DNA from: a gamma proteobacterium endosymbiont of Lamellibrachia anaximandri
GTDB taxonomy: Bacteria > Pseudomonadota > Gammaproteobacteria > Chromatiales > Chromatiaceae
DNA: 38,435 nt
Assembly: GCA_016756855.1 (NCBI GenBank)
Contig: JAESPD010000035.1
Span: forward strand, 1-38,435
Direction of reading: 5' to 3'
Part shown: positions 10,053-20,507 of the stretch, piece by piece
Numbering within the stretch: the first letter of the stretch is position 1
Layout of the letters: each line of letters begins with the position of its first letter
Made by a program: the position numbers and the translations under genes
The notes under the pieces: model-generated
Told to the model about the DNA's origin: nothing
The model's database searches: none
The model's input: the letters and a program-made list of their open reading frames with translations, nothing else

Positions 10053-10958
10053 CTACTCCCAGAGCGTGAGTTCTTCGGGGATTCCATTTTGCTGCCCCCC
10101 GATCTCCTGCAGCGTATTCCAATCCGGTTTTCTTGAATCCTGGCCGAGTTTGTTGAGCATGGCGGCGACCAGACCGGTGAAGTTTTGCCCCTTTTCCCCA
10201 AGCTCTTCACTTAGGGGCGGATAGACCTGTAAGAACAGTTTGCCATTCAACCAGCCCGCCTTGTAAGGCTGGTTGATAATGCGTACAGGCGTGTCTTTGG
10301 GAACTTCGGAGAAAAAGCTGGATATATCTTCAGGGTAGAGTCTTATGCAGCCGTGGCTGACCCGCAGGCCTACGCCGTAGGGTTTATTGGTGCCGTGCAG
10401 GAGATAACCTGGCATGCCAAGGTAAAGAGCGTAACCGCCCAAGGGGTTGTCTGGACCGGGAGGGACGACCGGTGGCAGCGGATCGCCCTTTTCTTCATGT
10501 TCCTGGAGTATCGATTCCGGCACCACCCATGCCGGATCCTTCTTTTTCCTGATGATGTGGGTGTCGCCGGTCGGTGTGTTCCAACCCTCGCGACCTATGC
10601 CCAAAGGAAAAGTCATCACCTCATTCCGCGCCTCCGGATAGTAGTAGAGGCGCATCTCAGCCAGGTTGATGACTACGCCGCTGCGAGGTCCTGGGGGCAG
10701 TATGTATTGCTGTGGAACCAGGATCTGGCTCCCCTCTTTCGGTAGCCAAGGGTCGACCTTCGGATTGGCAATCCTGATCTGCCTGAAGCCAAGGTCATAT
10801 TTTCGGGCGATATCGGACAAGGTATCTTCATACCTGGCCTCCAGTTCGATTACCTCGCCCACGATGTCATCGCCGTTTTCCGGCAACGGCAGCGTCAGGG
10901 AAAAGACCAGTCCAGGGTAAGGCAGGAGGGCCGTGAGCAACAGTAGGAATCGGGTCAT
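10053..10958 (-). CDS. L,D-transpeptidase (ErfK/YbiS family) with LysM domain
   Basis: This 301-aa periplasmic enzyme has a signal peptide (MTRFLLLLTALLPYPGLVFS). A LysM-like peptidoglycan-binding segment covers about residues 40-85 (YEDTLSDIARKYDLGFRQIR...VPQQYILPPG). The YkuD catalytic domain covers about 90-235. The active-site motif HGTN...SHGCIRLYPED is complete, with the catalytic Cys in SHGC near residue 205. Family members cross-link peptidoglycan 3-3 or attach Lpp lysine to it. The convergent Lpp-like gene ending in Lys suggests the attachment role, which is not proven. The length matches YbiS/ErfK-type proteins (about 300 aa). It is divergent from the hybrid kinase gene. Confidence 0.94.
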   Translation of the reverse strand: MTRFLLLLTALLPYPGLVFSLTLPLPENGDDIVGEVIELEARYEDTLSDIARKYDLGFRQIRIANPKVDPWLPKEGSQILVPQQYILPPGPRSGVVINLAEMRLYYYPEARNEVMTFPLGIGREGWNTPTGDTHIIRKKKDPAWVVPESILQEHEEKGDPLPPVVPPGPDNPLGGYALYLGMPGYLLHGTNKPYGVGLRVSHGCIRLYPEDISSFFSEVPKDTPVRIINQPYKAGWLNGKLFLQVYPPLSEELGEKGQNFTGLVAAMLNKLGQDSRKPDWNTLQEIGGQQNGIPEELTLWE

Positions 10959-11022
10959 TTTCAGTTGTCGAATGACGATGATAATTTCGGTATGGTGCTA
11001 TTCTACCCGAGATATATCGGTA

Positions 11023-11052
11023 TTGGATCAGACTGGGTAGTTTCTGTATAAA
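11023..11052 (+). promoter_or_regulatory. Candidate sigma-70 promoter of the hybrid kinase gene
   Basis: TTGGAT (11023-11028), an 18-bp spacer and TATAAA (11047-11052) lie 47 bp before the start codon. A strong ribosome site GGGAGG follows near 11085. No experimental support; the -35 matches 4 of 6. Confidence 0.5.
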
Positions 11053-11099
11053 ATATCCATGTATCGATAAGAACTAAAATTGACGGGAGGATCGCCAGG

Positions 11100-14000
11100 A
11101 TGCGTCCATGGATTGGGTTGGTATTCGGATTACTGCTGTTGAGTCCCCTCTCGCTATTGGCCGAGACGGATCATTCCCAAGCGTTGAGAATCGGCTACCG
11201 GCTGGATAGTGCACCGGTGCAGTTCCGTAATGAGCGGGGCGAGGCTGATGGAGCGCTCATTGACCTTTGGCGTCTCTGGTCCGCCGAATCGGGTGTGCCC
11301 CTGCGTTTTGTCGGTGGTTACAATAAAGCGACGCAGGAGATGTTGGTCTCCGGCCAGGTTGATGTGCTCGCCGGTCTGTTCGAGAGCGGCAAGCGGGCTG
11401 AACGGATGGATTTTTCCACGCCGATCCTTAGCAGTCCTTACTACCTTTTTTACCATCCGGTTCTGGGTCACCTGCAGAGCATAGATGACCTGAAGGGACT
11501 CCCGGTTGGGGTGACCCGGGGCAGCTTTCACGAACAATATCTGCGGGAACACTATCCCGCGCTGAAACTGGACCTCTACGACGGCTATCAGGATCTTTTC
11601 AAGGCAGCACTTGACCAGCGTGTCCGGGCCTTCGTTACTCAGCCGAGCTACCTGCAGCGCTATCTGAAGAAAATCGATTCGCCGGAAATGTTCGGCCGAT
11701 TGCGTAAGCCTCTCTATACCCGCGCCTACAAGGCGGCGGTGTCGAAAGGCGGTGTATCCCTGCTGGAAAAGGTCAATCGCTATCTCGATGAACTGAGTAC
11801 TGAGGATCGGGCCGCCATCAGCCAGCGCTGGTTTGGTGTCGATGATCCCGCAGTGGATCAAACGGTGAAACTCGACCTGACTCCCGAAGAGCAGGACTGG
11901 TTGGCCCATCACCCGGTGATCGATATCGGTGTTGATGGAAACTGGCCGCCTATCGATTTTATGGATAGTAATAGTACTCATAGTGGAATCGTTGCAGAGT
12001 ACCTGGAACATATGGGTGCCATCCTTGATGTTGAGTTCAGGGTCTCTCCCGGACCCACCTTCAAACAGATGCTGGACCGGGTTCGTCAGGGTGAACTCAA
12101 GGTGGCTGCTTCCGTGGTCAGGACTGATGAGCGAGCTAAAGACCTGCTGTTTACCCAACCTTTTTTCACCGTACTCAAAGCGATAGTGATCCGCAGTGAT
12201 ACGGAAGGGATAAAAAACAAAGAGGGTCTGAAAGGACAAACTGTGGCAGTGGAGGATGGTTTCTCAACCATGCGGCAGTTGCAGAATCAGCATCCCGGTA
12301 TCACCCTGAAACTGTTCAAATCCACGGCGGATGCCCTTAAGGCCGTTTCCTGGGGAGATGCAGATGCCTATGTGGGTAACCGCTCCGTCGCCCAGTGGCT
12401 GATCCGGCAGGAGCAGTTGAGTAACCTGAAGTTTTCCGGGGATCCGGGGTTGGGTCCTGCGCCGCAGCGCTTTGCTGTCCATCGGGAATCTGAATGGGCG
12501 CCATTGGTGGTGATTCTCGACAAGGCGTTAGCTTCCATCGGTGTTGATGAACAGCTGCGGATTATGCAGAAGTGGCTGGGGGTGAAGGCCGAAGCCAAAG
12601 TCCCCGCACGGCAGCTTAATCTGACTCAGCAGGAAAAACAGTGGCTGGACGAACATCCCAAGATTCGCCTCGGCATTGATGCCGCCTGGCCGCCGATTGA
12701 GATGGTGGATGACAAGGGTCAACACCAAGGCATCACTGCGGACTATATGAAAATATTTGGTGAGAGCCTCGGTCTGGAAATTTCGATCTCTCCTGGATTG
12801 AGCTGGCCGCAAGTACTGGAGGGAACCAAACGCCATGAAATCGATCTGCTCCCCGCTCTTGTGGAGACAGAGGCTCGGCGGGAGTATCTGAATTTCACCA
12901 AACCCTATCTTGATTTTTCCTTTGTCATATTCAACCGTGAACGAGCGCATTTCGTTGGGGGGTTGGAAGACTTGGTGGGAAAACGAGTCGCCGTGGAACA
13001 GGGTTATGTGACCCAGGAGTATCTCGAACGGGACTATCCGCAGCTACAACTGGTATTAATGGAAAATACCCAGGCGGGCTTGGAAAGTCTCTCTCTTGGG
13101 CAGGTCGATGCCTATGTCGGCAACCTGGCGGTGGGCAGCTTTATCATCAATCGTGAAGGACTGAGCAACATCAAGGTAGCGGCTCCGACGCCCTACGATT
13201 ACGCGCTCAGTATCGGCGTGCGCAAGGATTGGCCGGAACTGGTGCCGATTCTGCAGAAGGTGCTGGATAGTCTGACGCCGGAGGAGCGTACGGCAATTCG
13301 GCAGAAATGGCTGGCTATTCGTTATGCGCTGCAGGTTGACTACACGCTGTTGTGGAAAGTAATTGCAGTTGCTGTCGTGATACTTGCGTTTGTCCTGCTC
13401 TGGCTGTTTCAGACGCGAAGACGGCAACGAATATTGCAGCGTAGCGAAGAGCAGTTGAAAACGATCCTCAATACCATTCCCCTGGCGATCGTTGTCAGTG
13501 ATTTTCAGGGCAGGATCCTGGTCGCCAATCCCCACTCTTCCGCTGAGATTGAAACGGATGGCAGCAGCCTGGTGGGCCGTAACATGGCCGAGTTCTACCT
13601 GCATGCTGAAGACCGGGATTTAGTCATCGCAGAGATCAGGGAGCGGGGCAGTATCCTGGGGCGGAATCTGCGTTTTCGTACAGATAAGGGTCACATCATA
13701 GAGGGGCTGCTCTCGGCCATACCGATCCGTTTTGGCGACAGGATTGCCAACCTCGGAATCCTGGTCAATCTCACTGAGCGGGTGAAGATGGAGCGAGAGT
13801 TGGCTGAGGCAAAAAAGCAGGCTGAAGCGGCGAATCGATTCAAGAGTGATTTTCTCGCCAACATGAGCCACGAGATCCGCACCCCCATGAATGCCATCAT
13901 CGGCATGAGCCACTTGACCCTGCAGACCGACCTCACCGCAAAACAGTTCGATTATGTGGAGAAGATACGTTTTTCTGCCTACAACCTGCTCGGCATCATC

Positions 14001-16079
14001 AACGACATCCTTGATTTCTCCAAGATCGAGGCGGGCAAACTGGATATCGAAGAGACCAACTTCAATCTGGATGATGTGCTGGAGAATCTTGCCGGCATGG
14101 TCAATATGAAAGCCGAAGAGAAGGGGCTGGAGATACTCTTCAAAAGGGATGTCACAGCGCCCAGCGCCCTTATTGGAGACCCACTCCGATTGGGACAGAT
14201 TCTGGTGAATCTGGTGCAAAACGCAATCAAGTTCACCCGCCAGGGAGAGGTGATTGTCGGCGTGGAACTGGTGAAGCAACACCGCAAACATCTGCGGCTG
14301 GGATTCTCCGTTACCGATACAGGCATAGGTATAGATGAGGAACGTATTCCTCATCTGTTTGATGCCTTTGTTCAGGCGGACAGTTCAACCACTCGCGAGC
14401 ATGGAGGCACCGGCCTGGGGTTGAGCATCTGCCGACAGCTAGTTGGTCTGATGGGGGGTGAGATCTCTGTCGAGAGCAAGGTGGGTGCAGGTAGCCGATT
14501 CCAGTTTGTACTCGATTTTGGTCGCCAGGAGGGGGGTTCAAGCCGGCTGTTCGAACCCGACCCGGATCTGCAAGGCATGCGGGTTCTGCTGGTGGATGAC
14601 AACCCGGCGGCGCAGAACATCCTGCGGGAGATGCTGGCCTCGTTCTCATTCGACGTGAATGTCGTGGGATCGGCAGCGGCGGCCTATGAGGCACTGCTGG
14701 AAGCCGGTGCACGGGAGTTGCCGGAGCCGCTCCCATACGATCTTGTGGTGATGGATTGGCGAATGCCGGAAATCAATGGCATCGATGCGACGCGCCATAT
14801 AAAAAATCATCTGGAGTTGATAGAGCAGCCGCGTTTTATCCTGATTACCGCCTTTGGGCGGGAAGAGGTGCTGCAGCAGGCGGAGATGATCGGCTTCGAT
14901 GGCGTGCTGATCAAACCCATCAATCCCTCCACGTTTTTCGACACCATTGTGTCGGCATTTCGCAATGAGCGGGGGCGTCAGCGCGTCAGGTCTTCTATTG
15001 CATCTGAGGTCAAACGACTCAAAGGCAAAGTGCTGCTGGTAGAGGACAACAGCATCAATCAGCAGGTGGCGAGGGACTTGCTGGAGAGTTTTGGACTGCT
15101 GGTGGTGATTGCTGAAGATGGCGAGGTTGCAGTTCAGCAGGTGCAGGAGACGGATTTTGACCTGGTTTTTATGGATGTGCAGATGCCTGTGATGGATGGA
15201 TATGAGGCGACCAGCGCCATCCGCGCCAAGCCGGAGTTCGAGAAATTACCGATAATCGCCATGACCGCCCATGCAATGGTTGGGGATCGCGAACGTTGTC
15301 TGGCGGCAGGCATGGATGACTATCTGTCGAAGCCGATCAACCCGGAAACGTTGTTTGAGATGCTGAAACTATGGCTCGATGGTGAGGTTCAACAGCAACA
15401 GGAAAGGTTATCTTACGGTGCTGACGAGGGCATTACCCTGCCTGCGCAGTTGACGGGCATAGAGCTGGCGTGGGGGCTGCAGCGGGTAGGTGGGAATCGT
15501 GTTTTATACATCAAACTTCTGGGAGATTTTCAGCGCAAGTACCAGGGATGCTGCAGAGTATTGACTGGCTTTCTGGAAGCTGGGGACACAGTCTCTTCCA
15601 GACGCTATGCCCATACCCTTCAGGGGGTTGCAGGCAATATCGGTGCCAAAGCGTTGCAGGAGGCGGCAAGGAAGCTGGAAGAGGCGATCCGACAGGATGA
15701 CATTCAGGATCAACCACGGCTCATCGAGCAGTTGTGTGAGTCCGCCAAAACGGTTTTTGAAGGACTGGCTTCTTGCGTGAGTCAGTGGGAGAAGGCGGGG
15801 CAGGAGACTGAGGCCGGGCAGGAAAAAGAATTTATTTCCATTTCAGAGATAGGGGGTATACTGCGAAAAATGTCCCGTCTGCTGCAAGAGGGGGATTCGG
15901 AAGCGGGTCTATCGTTGCAGCCAATGGCAGCCTTTGCCCGCACAGAGCCGGAGATGGCGAGACAGATCGATTTATTGCGCGGGCAGATCGATGAGTATGA
16001 ATTCGATGAGGCTCTGGTTACCGTGAACCAGATCGCTGAATGGTTAGAGATCCCTTTACACAGAGAGCGAGTAGAGTGA
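11100..16079 (+). CDS. BvgS-like hybrid sensor histidine kinase with three periplasmic binding domains
   Basis: This is a 1659-aa phosphorelay sensor. Domain order: signal peptide (1-21); three tandem SBP_bac_3 (Venus-flytrap) domains at about 28-250, 272-500 and 518-742; a membrane helix ([21 protein letters not shown], about 752-772); PAS (about 785-890); HisKA with H924 in [14 protein letters not shown]; HATPase (N-box [17 protein letters not shown]); receiver 1 with D1219 (VVMDWRMP); receiver 2 with D1359 (FMDVQMP); and an HPt domain with H1505 ([13 protein letters not shown]). Typical BvgS has two flytrap domains, so the third is extra. Domains 2 and 3 are each introduced by a similar linker (LTxxExxWLxxHPxIxxGxD). 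The ligand is unknown; amino acids or related small molecules are usual. The stop overlaps the next gene by 4 bp, so the HD-GYP regulator is its likely output. Confidence 0.95.
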   Translation: MRPWIGLVFGLLLLSPLSLLAETDHSQALRIGYRLDSAPVQFRNERGEADGALIDLWRLWSAESGVPLRFVGGYNKATQEMLVSGQVDVLAGLFESGKRAERMDFSTPILSSPYYLFYHPVLGHLQSIDDLKGLPVGVTRGSFHEQYLREHYPALKLDLYDGYQDLFKAALDQRVRAFVTQPSYLQRYLKKIDSPEMFGRLRKPLYTRAYKAAVSKGGVSLLEKVNRYLDELSTEDRAAISQRWFGVDDPAVDQTVKLDLTPEEQDWLAHHPVIDIGVDGNWPPIDFMDSNSTHSGIVAEYLEHMGAILDVEFRVSPGPTFKQMLDRVRQGELKVAASVVRTDERAKDLLFTQPFFTVLKAIVIRSDTEGIKNKEGLKGQTVAVEDGFSTMRQLQNQHPGITLKLFKSTADALKAVSWGDADAYVGNRSVAQWLIRQEQLSNLKFSGDPGLGPAPQRFAVHRESEWAPLVVILDKALASIGVDEQLRIMQKWLGVKAEAKVPARQLNLTQQEKQWLDEHPKIRLGIDAAWPPIEMVDDKGQHQGITADYMKIFGESLGLEISISPGLSWPQVLEGTKRHEIDLLPALVETEARREYLNFTKPYLDFSFVIFNRERAHFVGGLEDLVGKRVAVEQGYVTQEYLERDYPQLQLVLMENTQAGLESLSLGQVDAYVGNLAVGSFIINREGLSNIKVAAPTPYDYALSIGVRKDWPELVPILQKVLDSLTPEERTAIRQKWLAIRYALQVDYTLLWKVIAVAVVILAFVLLWLFQTRRRQRILQRSEEQLKTILNTIPLAIVVSDFQGRILVANPHSSAEIETDGSSLVGRNMAEFYLHAEDRDLVIAEIRERGSILGRNLRFRTDKGHIIEGLLSAIPIRFGDRIANLGILVNLTERVKMERELAEAKKQAEAANRFKSDFLANMSHEIRTPMNAIIGMSHLTLQTDLTAKQFDYVEKIRFSAYNLLGIINDILDFSKIEAGKLDIEETNFNLDDVLENLAGMVNMKAEEKGLEILFKRDVTAPSALIGDPLRLGQILVNLVQNAIKFTRQGEVIVGVELVKQHRKHLRLGFSVTDTGIGIDEERIPHLFDAFVQADSSTTREHGGTGLGLSICRQLVGLMGGEISVESKVGAGSRFQFVLDFGRQEGGSSRLFEPDPDLQGMRVLLVDDNPAAQNILREMLASFSFDVNVVGSAAAAYEALLEAGARELPEPLPYDLVVMDWRMPEINGIDATRHIKNHLELIEQPRFILITAFGREEVLQQAEMIGFDGVLIKPINPSTFFDTIVSAFRNERGRQRVRSSIASEVKRLKGKVLLVEDNSINQQVARDLLESFGLLVVIAEDGEVAVQQVQETDFDLVFMDVQMPVMDGYEATSAIRAKPEFEKLPIIAMTAHAMVGDRERCLAAGMDDYLSKPINPETLFEMLKLWLDGEVQQQQERLSYGADEGITLPAQLTGIELAWGLQRVGGNRVLYIKLLGDFQRKYQGCCRVLTGFLEAGDTVSSRRYAHTLQGVAGNIGAKALQEAARKLEEAIRQDDIQDQPRLIEQLCESAKTVFEGLASCVSQWEKAGQETEAGQEKEFISISEIGGILRKMSRLLQEGDSEAGLSLQPMAAFARTEPEMARQIDLLRGQIDEYEFDEALVTVNQIAEWLEIPLHRERVE

Positions 16080-17167
16080 GTGAGTCAAAACCCAGAATTC
16101 TGATCGTTGACGACGAGAGTTTCTACCTCGATGTACTGGTAAATCTGCTGAATGGTGAGTATCGGCTCTCGATAGCCAAAGATGGTGAGCAGGCGCTGAA
16201 ACGGGCAGGCAGTGCCACCCCTCCCGATCTTATTTTGCTTGATGTACTCATGCCGCAGATGGATGGCTACGAAGTTTGTCACCGCCTCAAGGCTGACGAA
16301 AGAACGGCCAACATCCCAGTGGTCTTTCTCACCGTAAAAGGCGAGGTGGATGACGAGATCCGGGGGTTTGAGCTGGGTGCTGTAGATTACATCACCAAGC
16401 CTATGAGTCCGCCGATCGTGCGCTCAAGGGTCAAGACCCATCTGGCACTCGCTCAGGCGCGTCATGTGCTGGAGAATCAAAACCAAGTGCTGGAACAGCG
16501 GATCCGCGAACGCACCATGGAGATCTCCCGAACCCAGGATGTGGCCATCTTCTGCATGGCCTCCCTGGCGGAGACCCGGGACAACGAAACAGGTAACCAC
16601 ATTCGTCGTACCCAGCACTATATACGACTGCTGTCAGAATATCTCAAGGATCATCCCAGGTTTCGGTCGCATCTCGATGATGCGACCATTGACCTGCTGT
16701 TCAAGTCGGCGCCGCTGCACGATATCGGTAAGGTCGGTGTGCCGGACCGGATTCTGCTCAAGCCCACCTCACTTGACCCCGACGAGTGGGATGAGATGAA
16801 ACGTCATCCTCAGTATGGCTATGATGCCCTGTTACGGGCCGAAGAGGAGTTGGGCGGTTCCAGTTTTCTGCGGGTGGCCAGGGAGATTGCGCTGACACAT
16901 CATGAACATTGGGACGGCAGTGGTTATCCTGCAGGATTGCGAGGGGATAATATTCCAGTGGCCGGACGCCTTATGGCGCTGGCGGATGTCTACGATGCGC
17001 TGATCAGTCGCCGGATATATAAAGAGCCATATTCCCATGAGTCTGCGGTGGAAATCATTCTGCAGGAGCGTGGTGCCCATTTCGATCCGGCGGCGGTGGA
17101 TGCGTTTGAGCATCTGCAGGATGAGTTTCACCGGATTGCGCAGGAGTTTTCCGACCGGGAGGTATGA
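16076..17167 (+). CDS. Response regulator with HD-GYP cyclic-di-GMP phosphodiesterase domain
   Basis: This is a two-domain, RpfG-like regulator of 363 aa. The receiver covers about residues 1-120, with the acidic pocket VDDES and phospho-accepting Asp in [16 protein letters not shown] coiled linker follows (about 125-150), then the HD-GYP domain. That domain shows [24 protein letters not shown] and ALADVYDAL, so the metal-binding His/Asp and the GYP signature are intact and hydrolysis of cyclic-di-GMP is expected. The start is taken as GTG 16076, which overlaps the kinase stop (GTGA). An ATG at 16040 would add 12 residues unlike a receiver N terminus. Coupling to the kinase suggests that a periplasmic signal controls cyclic-di-GMP level and so motility or attachment. 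Confidence 0.93.
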   Translation: MSESKPRILIVDDESFYLDVLVNLLNGEYRLSIAKDGEQALKRAGSATPPDLILLDVLMPQMDGYEVCHRLKADERTANIPVVFLTVKGEVDDEIRGFELGAVDYITKPMSPPIVRSRVKTHLALAQARHVLENQNQVLEQRIRERTMEISRTQDVAIFCMASLAETRDNETGNHIRRTQHYIRLLSEYLKDHPRFRSHLDDATIDLLFKSAPLHDIGKVGVPDRILLKPTSLDPDEWDEMKRHPQYGYDALLRAEEELGGSSFLRVAREIALTHHEHWDGSGYPAGLRGDNIPVAGRLMALADVYDALISRRIYKEPYSHESAVEIILQERGAHFDPAAVDAFEHLQDEFHRIAQEFSDREV

Positions 17168-17187
17168 GTGTTTCCTTAGGAAACACT
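17167..17187 (+). terminator. Perfect hairpin after the HD-GYP gene (possible terminator or stability stem)
   Basis: AGTGTTTCC (17167-17175) and GGAAACACT (17179-17187) form a 9-bp stem with a TTA loop, beginning at the last base of the stop codon. There is no T run after it; a C-rich stretch follows instead. It could protect the 3' end or cause pausing, and it is not a standard intrinsic terminator. Confidence 0.5.
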
Positions 17188-17297
17188 CCCCAACCAGACT
17201 CCCACAGGAACACCCACTCCCCACGGCCCCCCCCTTCAAATAACGCCAAAACCCCTTTTTTACCAGCGATTGCTGAAAAACTTTTCAACATCCTCCC

Positions 17298-17324
17298 TAA
17301 AGAAAGACCTTCCAGGGCCGATAG
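17298..17324 (+). promoter_or_regulatory. FliA (sigma-28) promoter upstream of cheY
   Basis: TAAAGAAA (17298-17305), an 11-bp spacer and GCCGATAG (17317-17324) match the flagellar consensus TAAAGTTT-N11-GCCGATAA at 13 of 16 positions with exact spacing. It lies 108 bp before the cheY start and would drive the chemotaxis cluster with the late flagellar genes. The 265-bp gap between the HD-GYP gene and cheY otherwise holds only the hairpin above and a C-rich stretch. Confidence 0.88.
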
Positions 17325-17432
17325 CCTGCATGAACCCAAGGTGTTGCCGGGACGGATTTCTGTCCTAAATTGCCGGAAAAAGGCTATTCAAGGTAACCCT
17401 GAAAATTTTTATGCCTATCCAGGAGAAACAGC

Positions 17433-17795
17433 ATGGCAAGCATTCTTGCAGTTGATGATTCGGCCTCCATGCGCCAGATGGTGCCCTTTACCTTGAAAGG
17501 TGCAGGATTTGATGTTGTTGAAGCAGTCGATGGTGTCGATGCCTTGAGCAAAGCCAAAGGCCAGAGCTTCAATCTCGTTATTACTGACGTCAACATGCCT
17601 AACATGGATGGAATCAGTCTGATCAAGGAGCTTAGGGGCCTGCCGGCTTTCAAATTTACGCCTCTTTTGATGCTGACCACCGAGTCAGGAAACGATAAAA
17701 AACAGCAGGGAAAGATGGCAGGGGCGACGGGTTGGATCGTCAAGCCTTTTAATCCAGATCAGTTGCTTGCGACGGTTAAGAAGGTATTGGGCTAA
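17433..17795 (+). CDS. cheY: Chemotaxis response regulator CheY
   Basis: This single-domain receiver of 120 aa takes phosphate from CheA and binds the flagellar switch. The acidic pair D8-D9, phospho-accepting D52 (ITDVNMPNMDG), the switch Thr in MLTTES and the Lys in IVKPFNPDQL are all present. There is no output domain. The ribosome site CCAGGAGAA is strong. It is the first gene after the FliA promoter and lies 44 bp before cheA. Confidence 0.94.
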   Translation: MASILAVDDSASMRQMVPFTLKGAGFDVVEAVDGVDALSKAKGQSFNLVITDVNMPNMDGISLIKELRGLPAFKFTPLLMLTTESGNDKKQQGKMAGATGWIVKPFNPDQLLATVKKVLG

Positions 17796-17839
17796 GCGCC
17801 CGTGCCAGTAATCACTGTCAACAAGAGGGAGGGGTTTTC

Positions 17840-19951
17840 ATGTCGATAGACATGGCGCAATTCCATCAGGTCTTCTTCGAAGAGAGTTTTGAAGGCCTCG
17901 ATATCATGGAGTCCGGGTTGCTCAATATGGATCCGGGAACCGTTGATGATGAGGAGATCAACTCGATCTTTCGTGCCGCCCATTCCATAAAGGGAGGCAG
18001 TGGCACCTTCGGATTCAACGATATCTCCAGTTTCACCCATATCATGGAGACGCTGCTGGACGAGATGCGGGATGGCCGCCGTCCGGTTACCCCCGAGGCT
18101 GTCGATGCCTTGCTTCGGTCGGTGGATGTACTGCGTGACATGCTGGCTGCCACCAGTGATGACGGTGAAGTGGATGAGGAGAGGGTTCAGGAGCAGAAGA
18201 CTGAACTGGAACAGATCCTCAACGGTAAACCAGGAGAGGCTGCGACGGATGTCGGTGCAGCCGATGCGGCGACGCAGCCGGTTGGAGGCGTCGAGGTCAG
18301 GCCAATTGGCTGGCATATCGTATTCCGACCGCTTCCCCATATGCTGCGTACCGGAAACGATCCGCTGCGCATCATTCGTGAACTGGCGGAATTGGGTGAT
18401 CTCAAGTCCGAAGGTGACATCAGCGCCCTGCCGGCGCTCTCCAGTTATGAACCGGAAGACAGTTATCTCTCCTGGGATCTGCATCTTCACGGTGAGGTGG
18501 AGAAACAGGCAATCGACGATATCTTCGACTGGGTCGAGGATGATTGCGAATTGATTATTATGCCGTTACTGCCTGAGGGTGAACCTGAGGTGGCAATGGT
18601 TTCGGCGACAACTGCGCCCGCAGCCAGTGAACCGGAGGCGCCAGCCGTACAGGCTGCGCCACCACCGGTGGAGCGACGCAGTAAGAACGATCGGCGTTCC
18701 AGTAAGGATCGCCGCACCAACGATCGCCGTAAGACTGGCAGCAGCAGTGGCGGCGGTTCCATTCGTGTCGAAATCTCCAAGATCGACGCCCTCATCAATA
18801 TGGTCGGTGAACTGGTCATTACCCAGTCGATGCTGAGCATGCTGGGTGAGGATTTCGAAATGGACAGGCTGGAACGTCTCAATGACGGTCTGGCACAGCT
18901 TGAGCGCCACACCCGTGAATTGCAGGAGAGTGTGATGCAGGTGCGCATGTTGCCCATCAGTTTCACCTTCAGCCGCTTTCCCCGGTTGGTGCATGACCTG
19001 AGCAGCAAGCTTGGCAAGAAGATCGAACTGAAGATGACCGGCGAGAACACCGAGGTGGACAAGACGGTGATCGAAAAGATCGGTGATCCGCTGGTGCATC
19101 TGGTGCGTAACAGCCTCGATCACGGCATCGAGATGCCCGAAGAGCGGCTTGCCGCAGGTAAGCCTGAGACCGGAACTATCAATCTCAGCGCCTCCCATAA
19201 AGGGGGCAATATCGTCATCGAGATTCGCGACGATGGCCAGGGCCTGAACCGAGACAAGATCGAAGAGAAGGCGATCGAAAAAGGGATCATCGATGAAGAT
19301 CACAACCTCTCCGACCAGCAGATATATGAACTGATCTTTGCAGCAGGCTTCTCCACCGCCGACGTGGTGAGTGATGTCTCCGGTCGTGGCGTCGGCATGG
19401 ATGTGGTGCGCAGGAACATCAATGAGCTGGGGGGCGGCATCGAGATTGAGTCCGATCCCGGTAAGGGTTCGGCGATAATCATCCGTCTGCCGCTGACGCT
19501 GGCCATTCTCGATGGCCAGACAGTGACCGTGGCGGATGAGACCTACATCGTGCCCCTGGTCTCCATTATCGAATCGATCCAGGTGAAGACGGATCAGATC
19601 AACCGGGTGGCGGGCAAGGGTGAGACCTTCAAACTTCGGGACGAGTTTCTGCCTATCCTGCGCCTGCATGAACTTTTCGGTATCGAAAACCCCAAGGCCT
19701 CAAGTTTGGAAGAGGGGCTGTTGGTGGTTGTGGAAGGTGATGGCCGTCACTGCGGCCTCTTCGTGGATGACCTGCTTGGACAGCAGCAGGTGGTGATCAA
19801 ATCTCTGGAGGCCAACTACCAGCGTGTGGATGGTATCTCCGGTGCGACCATCCTTGGTGATGGTTCAGTGGCCCTGATCCTGGATATCCCCGGCCTGCTG
19901 CGTCTGGCGGCCGAGACCGGAGCGGACGGCGCTGCGAAACAGACTGCCTGA
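17840..19951 (+). CDS. cheA: Chemotaxis histidine kinase CheA
   Basis: This 703-aa cytoplasmic kinase is coupled to receptors by CheW. P1 (HPt) covers about 1-110 with phosphorylated H48 in FRAAHSIKGGSGTFGF. A middle domain (about 150-245, GWHIVFRPLPHML...) is probably the P2-type response-regulator docking region. A basic linker full of RRxxxDRR repeats (about 277-300) precedes the P3 dimerisation helices (about 310-370). The P4 ATPase shows LVRNSLDHGIE, DDGQGL and GRGVGMDVV. The P5 CheW-like domain ends the protein (about 560-695). All catalytic motifs look intact. It is preceded by AGGGAGGGG and followed by cheW after 15 bp. Confidence 0.96.
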   Translation: MSIDMAQFHQVFFEESFEGLDIMESGLLNMDPGTVDDEEINSIFRAAHSIKGGSGTFGFNDISSFTHIMETLLDEMRDGRRPVTPEAVDALLRSVDVLRDMLAATSDDGEVDEERVQEQKTELEQILNGKPGEAATDVGAADAATQPVGGVEVRPIGWHIVFRPLPHMLRTGNDPLRIIRELAELGDLKSEGDISALPALSSYEPEDSYLSWDLHLHGEVEKQAIDDIFDWVEDDCELIIMPLLPEGEPEVAMVSATTAPAASEPEAPAVQAAPPPVERRSKNDRRSSKDRRTNDRRKTGSSSGGGSIRVEISKIDALINMVGELVITQSMLSMLGEDFEMDRLERLNDGLAQLERHTRELQESVMQVRMLPISFTFSRFPRLVHDLSSKLGKKIELKMTGENTEVDKTVIEKIGDPLVHLVRNSLDHGIEMPEERLAAGKPETGTINLSASHKGGNIVIEIRDDGQGLNRDKIEEKAIEKGIIDEDHNLSDQQIYELIFAAGFSTADVVSDVSGRGVGMDVVRRNINELGGGIEIESDPGKGSAIIIRLPLTLAILDGQTVTVADETYIVPLVSIIESIQVKTDQINRVAGKGETFKLRDEFLPILRLHELFGIENPKASSLEEGLLVVVEGDGRHCGLFVDDLLGQQQVVIKSLEANYQRVDGISGATILGDGSVALILDIPGLLRLAAETGADGAAKQTA

Positions 19952-19966
19952 TAGAGAGACATTGAG

Positions 19967-20476
19967 ATGAATGAACCTCAAGCAAAGATTGAAGCGGCAC
20001 TGGAAAACCAGGGCGATGAGTACCTGACCTTCCGACTCGGTGATGAGGATTACGGTGTCGACATCCTGCGGGTGCAGGAGATTCGCGGATGGGAAACGGC
20101 CACCCGCATCCCCAACTCGCCGGGATATGTAAAGGGCGTGGTCAATATGCGTGGCTCCATTGTGCCGATCTTCGACATGCGGCAGCGATTGGGGATGGAG
20201 GTGCGTCCCTACAGTAAAAATACGGTGGTCATAGTGCTGCGGGTAAAGAGTGATAGAGGTGAGCGCAATATGGGCGTGGTGGTGGATGAGGTCTCCGATG
20301 TCCTCAGTACCCAGAAAGACCGCATCCGCAACACACCGGAATTCGGCGGCGGCATTGCAACCGATTATATCTCCGGCCTGGCGGATGCCGGCGGCAAGAT
20401 GATCATGCTCCTGGATGTGGACAAGCTACTCAACCAGGGCGAACAGACGGAATCAGAGAATGAGGACGCCGCTTGA
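19967..20476 (+). CDS. cheW: Chemotaxis coupling protein CheW (first copy)
   Basis: This 169-aa CheW-domain protein links receptors to CheA. Characteristic blocks are FRLGDEDYGVDILRVQEIRG, IPNSPGYVKGVVNMRGSIVPIFDM and the conserved NMRG turn, followed by VVDEVSDVL. It is closely related to the second CheW at 26003 (same length, same motif order), so the cluster has two coupling proteins. It lies directly after cheA and 31 bp before the first receptor. Confidence 0.95.
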   Translation: MNEPQAKIEAALENQGDEYLTFRLGDEDYGVDILRVQEIRGWETATRIPNSPGYVKGVVNMRGSIVPIFDMRQRLGMEVRPYSKNTVVIVLRVKSDRGERNMGVVVDEVSDVLSTQKDRIRNTPEFGGGIATDYISGLADAGGKMIMLLDVDKLLNQGEQTESENEDAA

Positions 20477-20507
20477 AGCGGGTCACGGATATCGCGGGAG
20501 ATAGACA

